A stretch of 64,000 nt of DNA, from the NCBI RefSeq assembly GCF_051014445.1, contig NC_135141.1, positions 1,674,001 through 1,738,000 of the forward strand, read 5' to 3'. Source of the stretch: Colletes latitarsis. Lineage: Eukaryota; Arthropoda; Insecta; Hymenoptera; Colletidae. The notes under the pieces were generated by a model that searched no databases, was not told where the DNA came from, and worked only from the letters and a program-made list of their open reading frames with translations. Below, piece by piece: positions 24,831-36,499 of this stretch (position 1 is its first letter; each line of letters begins with the position of its first letter). The position numbers and the translations under genes were made by a program.

Positions 24831-26857
24831 AACCAGGTTTAATTGACTGCTACTGTGTGGTACCACATTACTCCGTGAGTCAAATCCGAAAAAACCCAGG
24901 ATCTGGCCAACAAGTATGCGAAGTAGGCAAAATCATGAGCCAGATGTGGGCATAAGCCAGACCTAACCCAGACCTAACCGATTTTATCCTCTAAAATATA
25001 GATCGAAACCAGGTTTAGTTGACTGTTTCGTTATCGTACCGCATTACTACGCCATTCAAACAGGGTAAAACCCATGTTCTGGCCAACAAGTATGCGATGA
25101 AGGCAGAATCATGAGCGAGATGCGGGCATAACCCAGACCTAACCCAGACCTAAACGGTGTTAACCTCCAAAATATTGATCGAAACCAATTTTAATGGATT
25201 GTTTCTGTGTGGTACCACATTACTACGTGATTCAAAACCGAAAAAACCCAGGATCAGGCCAACAAGTATGCGAAGAAGGCAAAATCATGTGCCAGATACG
25301 GGCATAACCCAGACCTAACCCAGGCCAAACCGGTGTGATCCTCTAAAATATTGATCGAAACCAGGTTTAATTGTCTGTTTCAGTGTGGTACCACATTACT
25401 ACGTGATTCAAACCACAGAAAACCTAGGATCTGGCCAACAAGAATGCGGAAAAGTTAAAATCATGAGCCAGATGCGGGCATAAGCCAGACCTAACCCAGC
25501 CCTAACCGGTGTCATCCTGTAAAATATTGATCGAAACCAAGTTTAATGGGCCGTTTCAGTGTGGTACCACATTACTACGTGACTCAAACCCGAAAAAAAC
25601 CCAGGATCTGGCCAACAAGTATGCGAAGAAGGCAAAATCATGAGCCAGATGCGGGCATAACGCAGACCTAACCCAGACCTAACCGGTGTTATCCTCTAAA
25701 ATGTGGATCGAAGCCAGCTTTAATTGACTGTTTAGGTGTGGTACCACATTACTACGTGACTCAAACCCGAAGAAACCCAGGTTCTGGCCAACAAGTATGC
25801 GAAGAAGGCAAAATCATGAGCCAGATGTGGGCATAAGCCAGACCTAACCCAGACCTAACCGGTTTTATCCTCTAAAATATTGATCGAAACCAGGTTTTAT
25901 TGACTGCTACTGTGTGGTACCACATTACTACGTGATTCAAATCCGACAAAACCCAGGATCTGGCCAACAAGTATGCAAAGAAGGCAAAATCATAAGCCAG
26001 ATGCGGGCATAACCCAGACCTATCCCAGACCTAACCGGTGTCATCCTTTAAAATACTGATCGAAACCAGGTTTTATTGACTGTTTCACTGTGGTACCACA
26101 TTACTACGTGCCTCAAACCCGAAAAAACCCAGGATCTGGCCAACAAGTGTACGAAGAAGGCAAAATTATGAGCCAGATGCGGGCATAAACCAAACCTAAC
26201 CCAGCCCTAACCGGTTTTATCCTCTAAAATATTGATCGAAACCAGGTTTTATTGACTGCTACTGTGTGGTACCACATTACTCCGTGAGTCAAATCCGAAA
26301 AAACCCAGGATCTGGCCAACAAGTATGCGAAGTAGGCAAAATCATGAGCCAGATGTGGGCATAAGCCAGACCTAACCCAGACCTAACCGATTTTATCCTC
26401 TAAAATATAGATCGAAACCAGGTTTAGTTGACTGTTTCGTTATCGTACCGCATTACTACGCCATTCAAACAGGGTAAAACCCAGGTTCTGGCCAACAAGT
26501 ATGCGATGAAGGCAGAATCATGAGCGAGATGCGGGCATAACCCAGACCTAACCCAGACCTAAACGGTGTTAACCTCCAAAATATTGATCGAAACCAATTT
26601 TAATGGATTGTTTCTGTGTGGTAACACATTACTACGTGATTCAAAACCGAAAAAACCCAGGATAAGGCCAACAAGTATGCGAAGAAGGCAAAATCATGTG
26701 CCAGATACGGGCATAACCCAGACCTAACCCAGGCCAAACCGGTGTGATCCTCTAAAATATTGATCGAAACCAGGTTTTATTGACTGCTACTGTGTGGTAC
26801 CACATTACTACGTGATTCAAATCCGAAAAAACCCAGGATCTGGCCAACAAGTATGCG
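24831..26857. repeat. 2.0-kb block matching 7845-9871 (offset 16986)
   Basis: Collinear match at a constant offset of 16986 bp: AACCACAGAAAACC at 8427 and 25413, TTCGTTATCG at 9450 and 26436. The block spans the end of the 1083-bp duplication, the linker and the first part of HOR-A. That arrangement (linker joined to HOR-A start) must therefore have existed before this copy was made. Confidence 0.8.
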
Positions 26858-27570
26858 ATGAAGGCAGAATCATGAGCGAGATGCGGGCATAACCCAGACC
26901 TAACCCAGACCTAAACGGTGTTAACCTCCAAAATATTGATCGAAACCAATTTTAATGGATTGTTTCTGTGTGGTAACACATTACTACGTGATTCAAAACC
27001 GAAAAAACCCAGGATCTGGCCAACAAGTATGCAAAGATGGCAAAATCATGAGCCAGATGCGGGCATTAGCCAGACCTAACCCAGACCTAACCGGTGTCAT
27101 CCTTTAAAATGTTGATCGAAACTAAGTTTAATGGACTGTTTCAGTGTGGTACCACATTACTACGTGACTCGAACCCGAAAAAACCGGATCTGGCCAACAA
27201 GTATGCGAAGAAGGCAAAATCATGAGCCAGATGCGGGCATAACCCAGACCTAACCCAGACCTAACCGGTGTTATCCTTTAAAATATTGATCGAAACCGAG
27301 TTTAGTTGACTGTTTCGTTGTGGTACCGCGTTACTACGCCATTCAAACACGGTAAAACCCAGGTTCTGGTCAACAAGTATGCGATGAAGGCAGAATCATG
27401 ACCGAGACGCGGGCATAACCCAGACCTAACCCAGAACTAACCGGTGTTATCCTCCAAAATATTGATCGAAACCAAATTTAATGGATTGTTTCTGTGTGGT
27501 ACCACATTACTACGTGATTCAAAACCGAAAAAACCCAGGATCAGGCCAACAAGTATGCGAAGAAGGCAAA
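26858..27570. repeat. Deleted and locally duplicated junction in the scrambled HOR-A copy
   Basis: The R2-tail plus TTAACCTCCAAAATATT sequence at 26503 recurs at 26855 (352 bp, two monomers). The block then jumps to the AAAATGTTGATCGAAACTAAG unit at about 27111 and an R2 unit with ACCGAGTTTAGTTGAC. Compared with HOR-A, roughly 9.87-11.28 kb is mostly missing. The monomer at 27054-27227 is 174 bp because CCCAGG is reduced to CCGG. Confidence 0.7.
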
Positions 27571-29598
27571 ATCATGTGCCAGATGCAGGCATAACCCAGA
27601 CCTAACCCAGACCTATCCGGTTTTATCCTCTAAAATGTGGATCGAAACCAAGTTTAATGGGCTGTTTCAGTGTGGTACCACATTACTACGTGACTCAAAC
27701 GCGAAAAAACCCAGGTTCTGGCCAACAAGTATGCGAAGAATGCAAAATCATGAGCCAGATGTGGGCATAAGCCAGACCTAACCCAGACCTAACCGGTTTT
27801 ATCCTCTAAAATATTGATCGAAACCAGGTTTTATTGACTGCTACTGTGTGGTGCCACTTTACTACGTGATTCAAACCCGAAAAAACCCAGGATCTGGCCA
27901 ACAAGTATGCAAAGAAAGCAAAACCATGAGCCAGATGCGGGCATAACCCAGACCTATCCCAGACCTAACCGGTTTTATCCTCTAAAATACGGATCGAAAC
28001 CAGGTTTAATCGACTGTTTCAATGTGGTACAACATTACGACGTGATTCAAACCCGAAACAACCCAGGATGTAACCAACAAGTTTTCCAAGAAGGCAAAAT
28101 CATGTGCCAGATGCAGGCATAACCCAGACCTAACCCAGACCTAACCGGTGTCATCCTTTAAAATATTGATCGAAACCAGGTTTTATTGACTGTTTCAGTG
28201 TGGTACCACATTACTACGTGCCTCAAACCCGAAAAAACCCAGGATCTGGCCAACAAGTATACGAAGAAGGCAAAATTTTGAGCCAGATGCGGCCATAACC
28301 CAGACCTAACCCAGCCCTAACCGGTTTTATCCTCTAAAATACGGATCGAAACCAGGTTTAATCGACTGTTTCAATGTGGTACAACATTACTACATGATTC
28401 AAACCCGAAAAAACCCAGGATGTAGCCAACAAGTTTTCCAAGAAGGCAAAATCATGAGCCAGATGCGGGCATAACCCAGACCTAACCGGTGTTTTCCTCC
28501 AAAATATTGATCGAAACCAAATTTAATGGATTGTTTCTGTGTGGTACCACATTACTACGTGATTCAAAACCGAAAAAACCCAGGATCAGGCCAACAAGTA
28601 TGCGAAGAAGGCAAAATCATGTGCCAGATGCAGTCATAACCCAGACCTAACCCAGACCTAACCGGTGTCATCCTTTAAAATATTGATCGAAACCAAGTTT
28701 AGTGGACTGTTTCAGTGTGGTACCACATTACTACAACACTCAAACACGATAAAACCCAGGACATGGCAAGCAAGTATTCGAAGAAGGCAAAATAATGAGC
28801 CAGATGCGGGCATAACCCAGACCAAACCCAGACCAAACCGGTTTTATCCTCTAAAATATTGATCGAAACCAGGTTTTATTGACTGTTACTGAGTGGTACC
28901 ACATTACTACGTGATTCAAATCCGAAAAAACCCAGGATCTGGCCAACAAGTATGCAAAGATGGCAAACTCATGAGCCAGATGCGGGCATAACCCAGACCT
29001 AACCCAGACCTAACCGGTTTTATCCTGTAAAATATTGATCGAAACCAGCTTTAATTGACTGTTTCAATGTGGTACAACATTACTACCTAATTCAAATTCG
29101 AGAAAACCCAGGATCTGGCCAACAAGTATGCGAAGAAGGCAAAATCATGAGCCAGATGCGGGCCTTAACCAGACCTAACCCAGACCTAACCGGTTTTATC
29201 CTCTAAAATATTGATCGAAACCAGGTTTTATTGACTGTTACTGTGTGGTACCACATTACTACGTGACTCAAACCCGAAAAAACCCAGGATCTGGCCAACA
29301 AGTATGCGAAGAAGGCAAAATCATGAGCCAGATGCGGGCATAAGCCAGACCTAACCAGTTTTATCCTCTAACAAATTGATCGAAACCAGGTTTTATTGAC
29401 TGTTACTGTGTGGTACCACATTACTGCGTGATTCAAATCCGAAAAAACCCAGGATCTGGCCAACAAGTATGCAAAGTAGGCAAAATCACGAGCCAAATGC
29501 GGGCATAAACCAGACCAAACCCAGACCTAACCGGTTTTATCCTCTAAAATATTGATCGAAACCAGGTTTAATCGACTGTTTCAATGTGGGACAACATT
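27571..29598. repeat. Block matching the second half of HOR-A, with a 2-monomer insertion
   Basis: Collinear with about 11280-12104 at offset 16291 up to 28395, then with 12110-12967 at offset 16632. The shift of 341 bp = 2x176-11 is two extra monomers, one of them single-module. Diagnostic words: ATAAAACCCAGGACATGGC at 12117 and 28749, and TCCTCTAACA near 12730 and 29362. Homology stops near 29599 within AATGTGGGACAACATTACTAC. Confidence 0.8.
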
Positions 29599-31934
29599 AC
29601 TACGTGATTCAAACCCGAAAAAACCCAGGATGTAGCCAACAAGTATGCGAGGAAGGCAAAATCATGAGCCAGATGCGGGCATAACCCAGACCTAACCGGT
29701 TTTGTCCTCTAAAATATTGATCGAATTCAGGTTTAATTGACTCTTACCGTGTGGTGCCACATTACTATCTGATTCAAACCCGAGAAAACCACGGATCTGG
29801 CCAACAAGTATGCCAAGAAGGCAAAATCATGAGCCAGATGCGGGCATAATCCAGACCTAACCCAGACCTAACCGGTGTCATCCTTTAAAATATTGATCGA
29901 AACCAAGTTTAATGGACTGTTTCTGTGTGGTACCACATTACTACATGACTCAAACACGAAAAAACCCAGGATCTGGCCAACAAGTATGCGAAGAAGGCAA
30001 AATCATGAGCCAGATGCGGGCATAACCCAGACCTAACCCAGACCTAACCGGTTTTATCGTCTAAAATATTGATCGAAACCAGGTTTAATCGACTGTTTCA
30101 ATGTGGGACAACATTACTACGTGATTCAAACCCGAAAAAACCCAGGATGTAGCCAACAAGTATGCGAAGAAGGCAACATCATGAGCCAGATGCGGGCATA
30201 ACCCAGTCCTAACCAGTTTTGTCCTCTAAAATATTGATCGAATTCAGGTTAAATTGACTGTTACCGTGTGGTGCCACATTACTATCTGATTCAAACAGGG
30301 TAAAACCCAGGTTCTGGCCAACAAGTATGCGATGAAGGCTGAATCATGATCGAGATGCGGGCATAACCCAGACCTAACCCAGATCTGACCGGTGTTATCC
30401 TCCAAAATATTGATCGCAACCAGGTTTAGTTGACTGTTTCGTTGTGGCACTGCGTTACCACGCCATTCAAACAGGGTAAAACCCAGGTTCTGGCCAACAA
30501 GTATGCGATGAAGGCAGAATCATGAGCGAGACGCGGGCATAACCCAGACCTAACCCAGACCTAACCGGTGTTATCGTCCAAAATATTGATCGAAACCAAA
30601 TTTAATGGATTGTTTCTGTGTGGTACCACATTACTACGTGATTCAAAACCGAAAAAACCCAGGATCAGGCCAACAAGTATGCGAAGAAGGCAAAATCATG
30701 TGCGAGATGCAGGCATAACCCAGACCTAACGCAGACCTAACCGGTTTTATCCACTAAAATATTGATCGAAACCAGCTTTAATTGACTGCTACTGTGTGGT
30801 ACCACATTACTACGTGATTCAAATCCGAAAAAACCCAGGATCTGGCCAACAAGTATGCAAAGAAGGCAAAATCATGAGCCAGATGCGGGCATAACCCAGA
30901 CCTAACCAGTTTTATCCTCTAAAATATTGATCGAAACCAGGTTTTATTGACTGTTACTGTGTGGTACCACATTACTACGTGATTCAAATCCGAAAAAACC
31001 CAGGATCTGGCCAACAAGTATGCGAAGAAGGCAAAATCATGAGCCAGATGCGTGCATAACCCAGACCTAACCCAGACCTAACCGCTTTTATCCTGTAAAA
31101 TAGTGATCGAAACCAGCTTTAATTGACTGTTTCAATGTGGTACAACATTACTACGTGACTCAAACCCGAAAAAACCCAGGATCTGGCCAACAAGTATGCG
31201 AAGAAGGCAAAATCATGTGCCAGATGCGGGCATAAGCCAGACCTAACACAGACCTAACCGGTTTTATCCTCTAAAATATTGATCGAAACCAAATTTAATG
31301 GACTGTTTCAGTGTGGTACAACATTACTGCGTGTTTCAAACCCGAAAAAACCCAGGATGTAGCCAACAAGTATGCGAAGAAGGCAAAATCATGAGCCAGA
31401 TGCGGGCATAACCCAGACCTAACCCAGACCTAACCGGTGTCATCCTTTAAAATATTGATCGAAACCAAGTTTAATGGATTGCTTCAGTGTGGTACAACAT
31501 TACTACGTGATTGAAACCCGAGAAAACCCAGGATCTGGCCAACAAGTATGCGAAGAAGGCAAAATCATGAGCCAGATGCGGGCATAAGCCAGACCTAACC
31601 CAGACCTAACCGGTTTTATCCTCTAAAATATTGATCGAAACCAGGTTTTATTGTCTGTTACTGTGTGGTACCACATTACTACGTGATTCAAATCCCAAGA
31701 AACCGAGGATCTGGCCAACAAGTATGCAAGGAAGGCAAAATCATGAGCCAGATGCGGGCATCACCCAGACCTAACCCAGACCTAACCGGTGTCATCCTTT
31801 AAAATATTGATCGAAACCAAGTTTAATGGACTGTTTCTGTGTGGTACCACATTTCTACAAGACTCAAGCACGAAAAAACCCAGGATCTGGCCAACAAGTA
31901 TCCGAAGAAGGCAAAATCATGAGCCAGATGCGGG
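29599..31934. repeat. Transition section between the A-type and B-type arrays
   Basis: About 13 monomers. It contains the first GAATTC-bearing units (29723 and 30240), the last R-subfamily units (to about 30535), and from about 30.9 kb units that foreshadow HOR-B, such as AACCGCTTTTATCCTGTAAAATAGTG and CCCAAGAAACCGAGG. No long exact duplication is seen inside it. Confidence 0.7.
30187..30351. repeat. Chimeric monomer, GAATTC type to R type
   Basis: The first part is a single-module GAATTC unit (ACCGTGTGGTGCCACATTACTATCTGATTC). From AACAGGGTAAAACCCAGG at about 30295 it is an R1 unit ending GCTGAATCATGATCG. It is the mirror case of the chimera at 5085. It is followed by a complete R2 and then an S unit, so the R1-R2-S order is kept even though R1 is a hybrid. 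Confidence 0.7.
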
Positions 31935-34900
31935 CATAAGCCAGACCTAACCCAGACCTAACCGGTTTTATCCTCTAAAATATTGATCGAAACCAGGTTT
32001 TATTGACTGTTACTGTGTGGTACCACATTACTACGTGATTCAAATCCGAAGAAACCGAGGATCTGGCCAACAAGTATGCAGGGAAGGCAAAATCATGAGC
32101 CAGATGCGGGCATAACCCAGACCTAACCCAGACCTAACCGGTGTCATCCTTTAAAATATTGATCGAAACCAAGTTTAATGGACTGTTTCTGTGTGGTACC
32201 ACATTACTACATGACTCAAACACGAAAAAACCCAGGATCTGGCCAACAAGTATGCGAAGAAGGCAAAATCATGAGCCAGATGCGGGCATAACCCAGACCT
32301 AACCAGTTTTATCCTCTAAAATATTGATCGAAACCAGGTTTTATTGACTGTTACTGTGTGGTACCACATTACAACGTGATTCAAATCCGAAAAAACCCAG
32401 GATCTGGCCAACAAGTATGCGAAGAAGGCAAAATCATGAGCCAGATGCGTGCATAACCCAGACCTAACCCAGACCTAACCGCTTTTATCCTGTAAAATAG
32501 TGATCGAAACCAGCTTTAATTGACTGTTTCAATGTGGTACAACATTACTACCTGATTCAAATTCGAGAAAACCCAGGATCTGGCCAACAAGTATGCGAAG
32601 AAGGCAAAATCATGAGCCAGATGCGGGCCTTAACCAGACCTAACCCAGATCTAACCGGTGTCATCCTTTAAAATATTGATCGAAACCAAGTTTAATCGAC
32701 TGTTTCAGTGTGGTACCACATTACTACGTGACTCAAACCCGAAAAAACCCAGGATCTGGCCAACAAGTATGCGAAGAAGGCAGAATCATGAGCCAGATGC
32801 GGGCATAAGCCAGACCTAACACAGACCTAACCGGTTTTATCCTCTAAAATATTGATCGAAACCAGCTGCAATTGACTGTTTCAATGTAGTACAACATTAC
32901 TGCGTGTTTCAGACCCGAAAAAACCCAGGATGTAGCCAACAAGTATGCGAACAAGACAAAATCATGAGCCAGATGCGGGCATAAGCCAGACCTAACCCAG
33001 ACCTAACCGGTTTTATCCTATAAAATATTGATCGAAACCAAATTTAACGGACTGTTTCAGTGTGGTACAACATTACTGCGTGTTTCAAACCCGAAAATAC
33101 CCAGGATGTAGCCAACAAGTATGCGAAGAAGGCAAAATCATGAGCCAGATGCGGGCATAACCCAGTCCTGACCCAGACCTAACCGGTTTTATCCTCTAAA
33201 ATATTGATCGAAGCCAAGTTTGATGGACTGTTTCAGTGTGGTACTACATTACTACATGACTCAAACACGAAAAAACCCAGGATCTGGCCAACAAGTATGC
33301 GAAGAAGGCAAAATCATGAGCCAGATGTGGGCATAACCCAGACCTAACCCAGACCTAACCGGTTTTATCCTCTAAAATATTGATCGAAACCAAGTTTAAT
33401 GGACTGTTTCAGTGTGGTACCACATTACTACGTGATTCAAACCACAGAAAACCTAGGATCTGGCCAACAAGAATGCGGAAAAGGTAAAATCATGAGCCAG
33501 ATGCGGGCATAACGCAGACCTAACCCAGACCTAACCGGTGTTATCCTCTAAAATGTGGATCGAAACCAGCTTTAATTGACTGTTTCAGTGTGGTAGCACA
33601 TTACTACGTGACTCCAACCCGAAAAAACCCAGGATCTGGCCAACAAGTATGCGAAGAAGGCAAAATCTTGAGCCAGATGCGGGCATAAGCCAGACTTAAC
33701 CCAGACCTAACCGGTTTTATCCTCTAAAATACTGATCGAAACCAGGTTTTATTGACTGTTACTGTGTGGTACCAGATTACTACGTGATTCAAATCCGAAA
33801 AAACCCAGGATCTGGCGAACAAGTATGCAAGGAAGGCAAAATCATGAGCCAGATGCGGGCATAACCCAGACCTAACCGGTGTCATCCTTTAAAATATTGA
33901 TCGATACCAAGTTTAATGGATTGCTTCAGTGTGGTACAACATTACTACTTGATTCAAACCCTAGAAAACCCAGGATCTGGCCAACAAGTATGCGAAGAAG
34001 GCAAAATCATGAGCCAGATGCGGGCATAAGCCAGACCTAACCCAGACCTAACCGGTTTTATCCTCTAAAATATTGATCGAGACCAGGTTTTATTGACTGT
34101 TACTGTGTGGTACCACTTTACTACGTGATTCAAATCCGAAGAGACCGAGGATCTGGCCAACAAGTATGCAAGGAAGGCAAAATCATGAGCCAGATGCGGG
34201 CATAACCCAGACCTAACCCAGACCTAACCGGTGTCATCCTTTAAAATATTGATCGAAACCAAGTTTAATGGACTGTTTCTGTGTGGTACCACATTACTAC
34301 ATGACTCAAACACGAAAAAACCAAGGATCTGGCCAACAAGTATCCGAAGAAGGCAAAATCATGAGCCAGATGCGGGCATAACCCAGACATAACCCAGACA
34401 TTACCGGATTTATCCTCGTAGATATTGGTCGAAACCAGGTTTTATTGACTGTTACTGTGTGGTACCACATTACTACGTGATTCAAATCCGAAAAAACCCA
34501 GGATCTGGCCAACAAGTATGCAAAGAAGGCAAAATCATGAGCCAGATGCGGGCATAACCCAGACCTAAACCAGACCTAACCGGTGTCATCCTCTAAAATA
34601 TTGATCGAAACCAGGTTTAATTGACTGTTTCAATGTGGTACAACATTACTACGTGATTCAAACCCGAGAAAACCCAGGATGTAGCCAACAAGTATGCGAA
34701 GAAGGCAAAATCATGAGCCAGATGCGGGCATAAGCCAGACCTAACCCAGACCTAACCGGTTTTATCCTCTAAAATATTGATCGAAACCAGGTTTTATTGT
34801 CTGTTACTGTGTGGTACCACATTACTACGTGATTCAAATCCCAAGAAACCGAGGATCTGGCCAACAAGTATGCAAGGAAGGCAAAATCATGAGCCAGATG

Positions 34901-35429
34901 CGGGCATAACCCAGACCTAACCCAGACCTAACCGGTGTCATCCTTTAAAATATTGATCGAAACCAAGTTTAATGGACTGTTTCTGTGTGGTACCACATTA
35001 CTACAAGACTCAAGCACGAAAAAACCCAGGATCTGGCCAACAAGTATCCGAAGAAGGCAAAATCATGAGCCAGATGCGGGCATAACCCAGTCATAACCCA
35101 GACATTACCGGTTTTATCCTCTAAAATATTGGTCGAAACCAGGTTTCATTGACTGTTACTGTGTGGTACCGCATTACTACGTGATTCAAATCCGAAAAAA
35201 CCCAGGATCTGACCAACAAGTATGCAAAGAAGGCAAAATCAAAAGCCAGATGCGGGCATAACCCAGACCTAACCCAGACCTAACCGGTTTTATCCTCTAA
35301 AATATTGATCGAAACCAGGTTTAATCGACTGTTTCAATGTGGGACAACATTACTACGTGATTCAAACCTGAAAAAACCCAGGATGTAGCCAACAAGTATG
35401 CGAAGGAGGCAAAATCATGAGCCAGATGC

Positions 35430-35600
35430 GGGCATAACCCAGACCTAACCGGTTTTGTCCTCTAAAATATTGATCGAATTCAAGTTTAATTGACTGTCAC
35501 CGTGTGGTGCCACATTACTATCTGATTCAAACCCGAGAAAACTACGGATCTGGCCAACAAGAATGCAAAGAAGGCAAAATCATGAGCCAGATCTGGGCAT
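35430..35600. repeat. GAATTC-bearing short monomer (lineage marker)
   Basis: A single-module monomer with TTTTGTCCTC, GATCGAATTC (35476-35481), ACCGTGTGGTGCCACATTACTATCTG and AACTACGGATCTGG. Related units have GAATTC at 29723, 30240 and 42639. In HOR-C the same unit has GACTTC at 47008, 49110, 56293 and 58395. The A-to-C change therefore arose before HOR-C was duplicated. Confidence 0.75.
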
Positions 35601-36499
35601 AACCCAGACCTAAACCAGACTTAACCGGTGTCATCCTCTAAAATATTGATCGAAACCAGGTTTAATTGACTGTTTCAATGTGGTACAACGTTACGACGTG
35701 ATTCAAACCCGAGAAAACCCGGGATCTGGCCAGCAAGTATGCGAAGAAGGCAAAATCATGAGCCAGATGAGGGCATAAGCCAGACCTAACCCAGACCTAA
35801 CCGGCTTTATCCTCTAAAATATTGATCGAAACCAGGTTTTATTGACTGTTACTGTGTGGTACCACATTACTACGAGATTCAAATCCGAAGAAACCGAGGA
35901 TCTGGCCAACAAGTATGCAGGGAAGGCAAAATCATGAGCCAGATGCGGGCATAACCCAGACCTAACCCAGACCTAACCGGTGTCATCCTTTAAAATATTG
36001 ATCGAAACCAAGTTTGATGGACTGTTTCTGTGTGGTACCACATTACTACATGACTCAAACACGAAAAAACCCAGGATCTGGCCAACAAGTATGCGAAGAA
36101 GGCAAAATCATGAGCCAGATGCGGGCATAACCCAGACCTAACCAGTTTTATCCTCTAAAATATTGATCGAAACCAGATTTTATTGACTGTTACTGTGTGG
36201 TACCACATTACTACGTGATTCAAATCCGAAAAAATCCAGGATCTGGCCAAGAAGTATGCGAAGAAGGCAAAATCATGAGCCAGATGCGTGCATAACCCAG
36301 ACCTAACCCAGACCTAATCGCTTTTATCCTGTAAAATATTGATCGAAACCAGCTTTAATTGACTGTTTCAATGTGGTACAACAATACTTCCTGATTCAAA
36401 TTCGAGAAAACCCAGTATCTGGCCAACAAGTATGCGAAGAAGGCAAAATCATGAGCCTGATGCGGGCCTTAACCAGACCTAACCCAGATCTAACCGGTG

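Noticed and set aside
34306..34515. Identical or near-identical 69-codon minus-strand frames at 34306, 41469, 53550 and 62835
   Set aside because: The spacings 7163 and 9285 bp are the HOR-B and HOR-C offsets. The frames depend on the CATTACCGG and CGTAGATATTGG variants within one unit and have no start context or domain.
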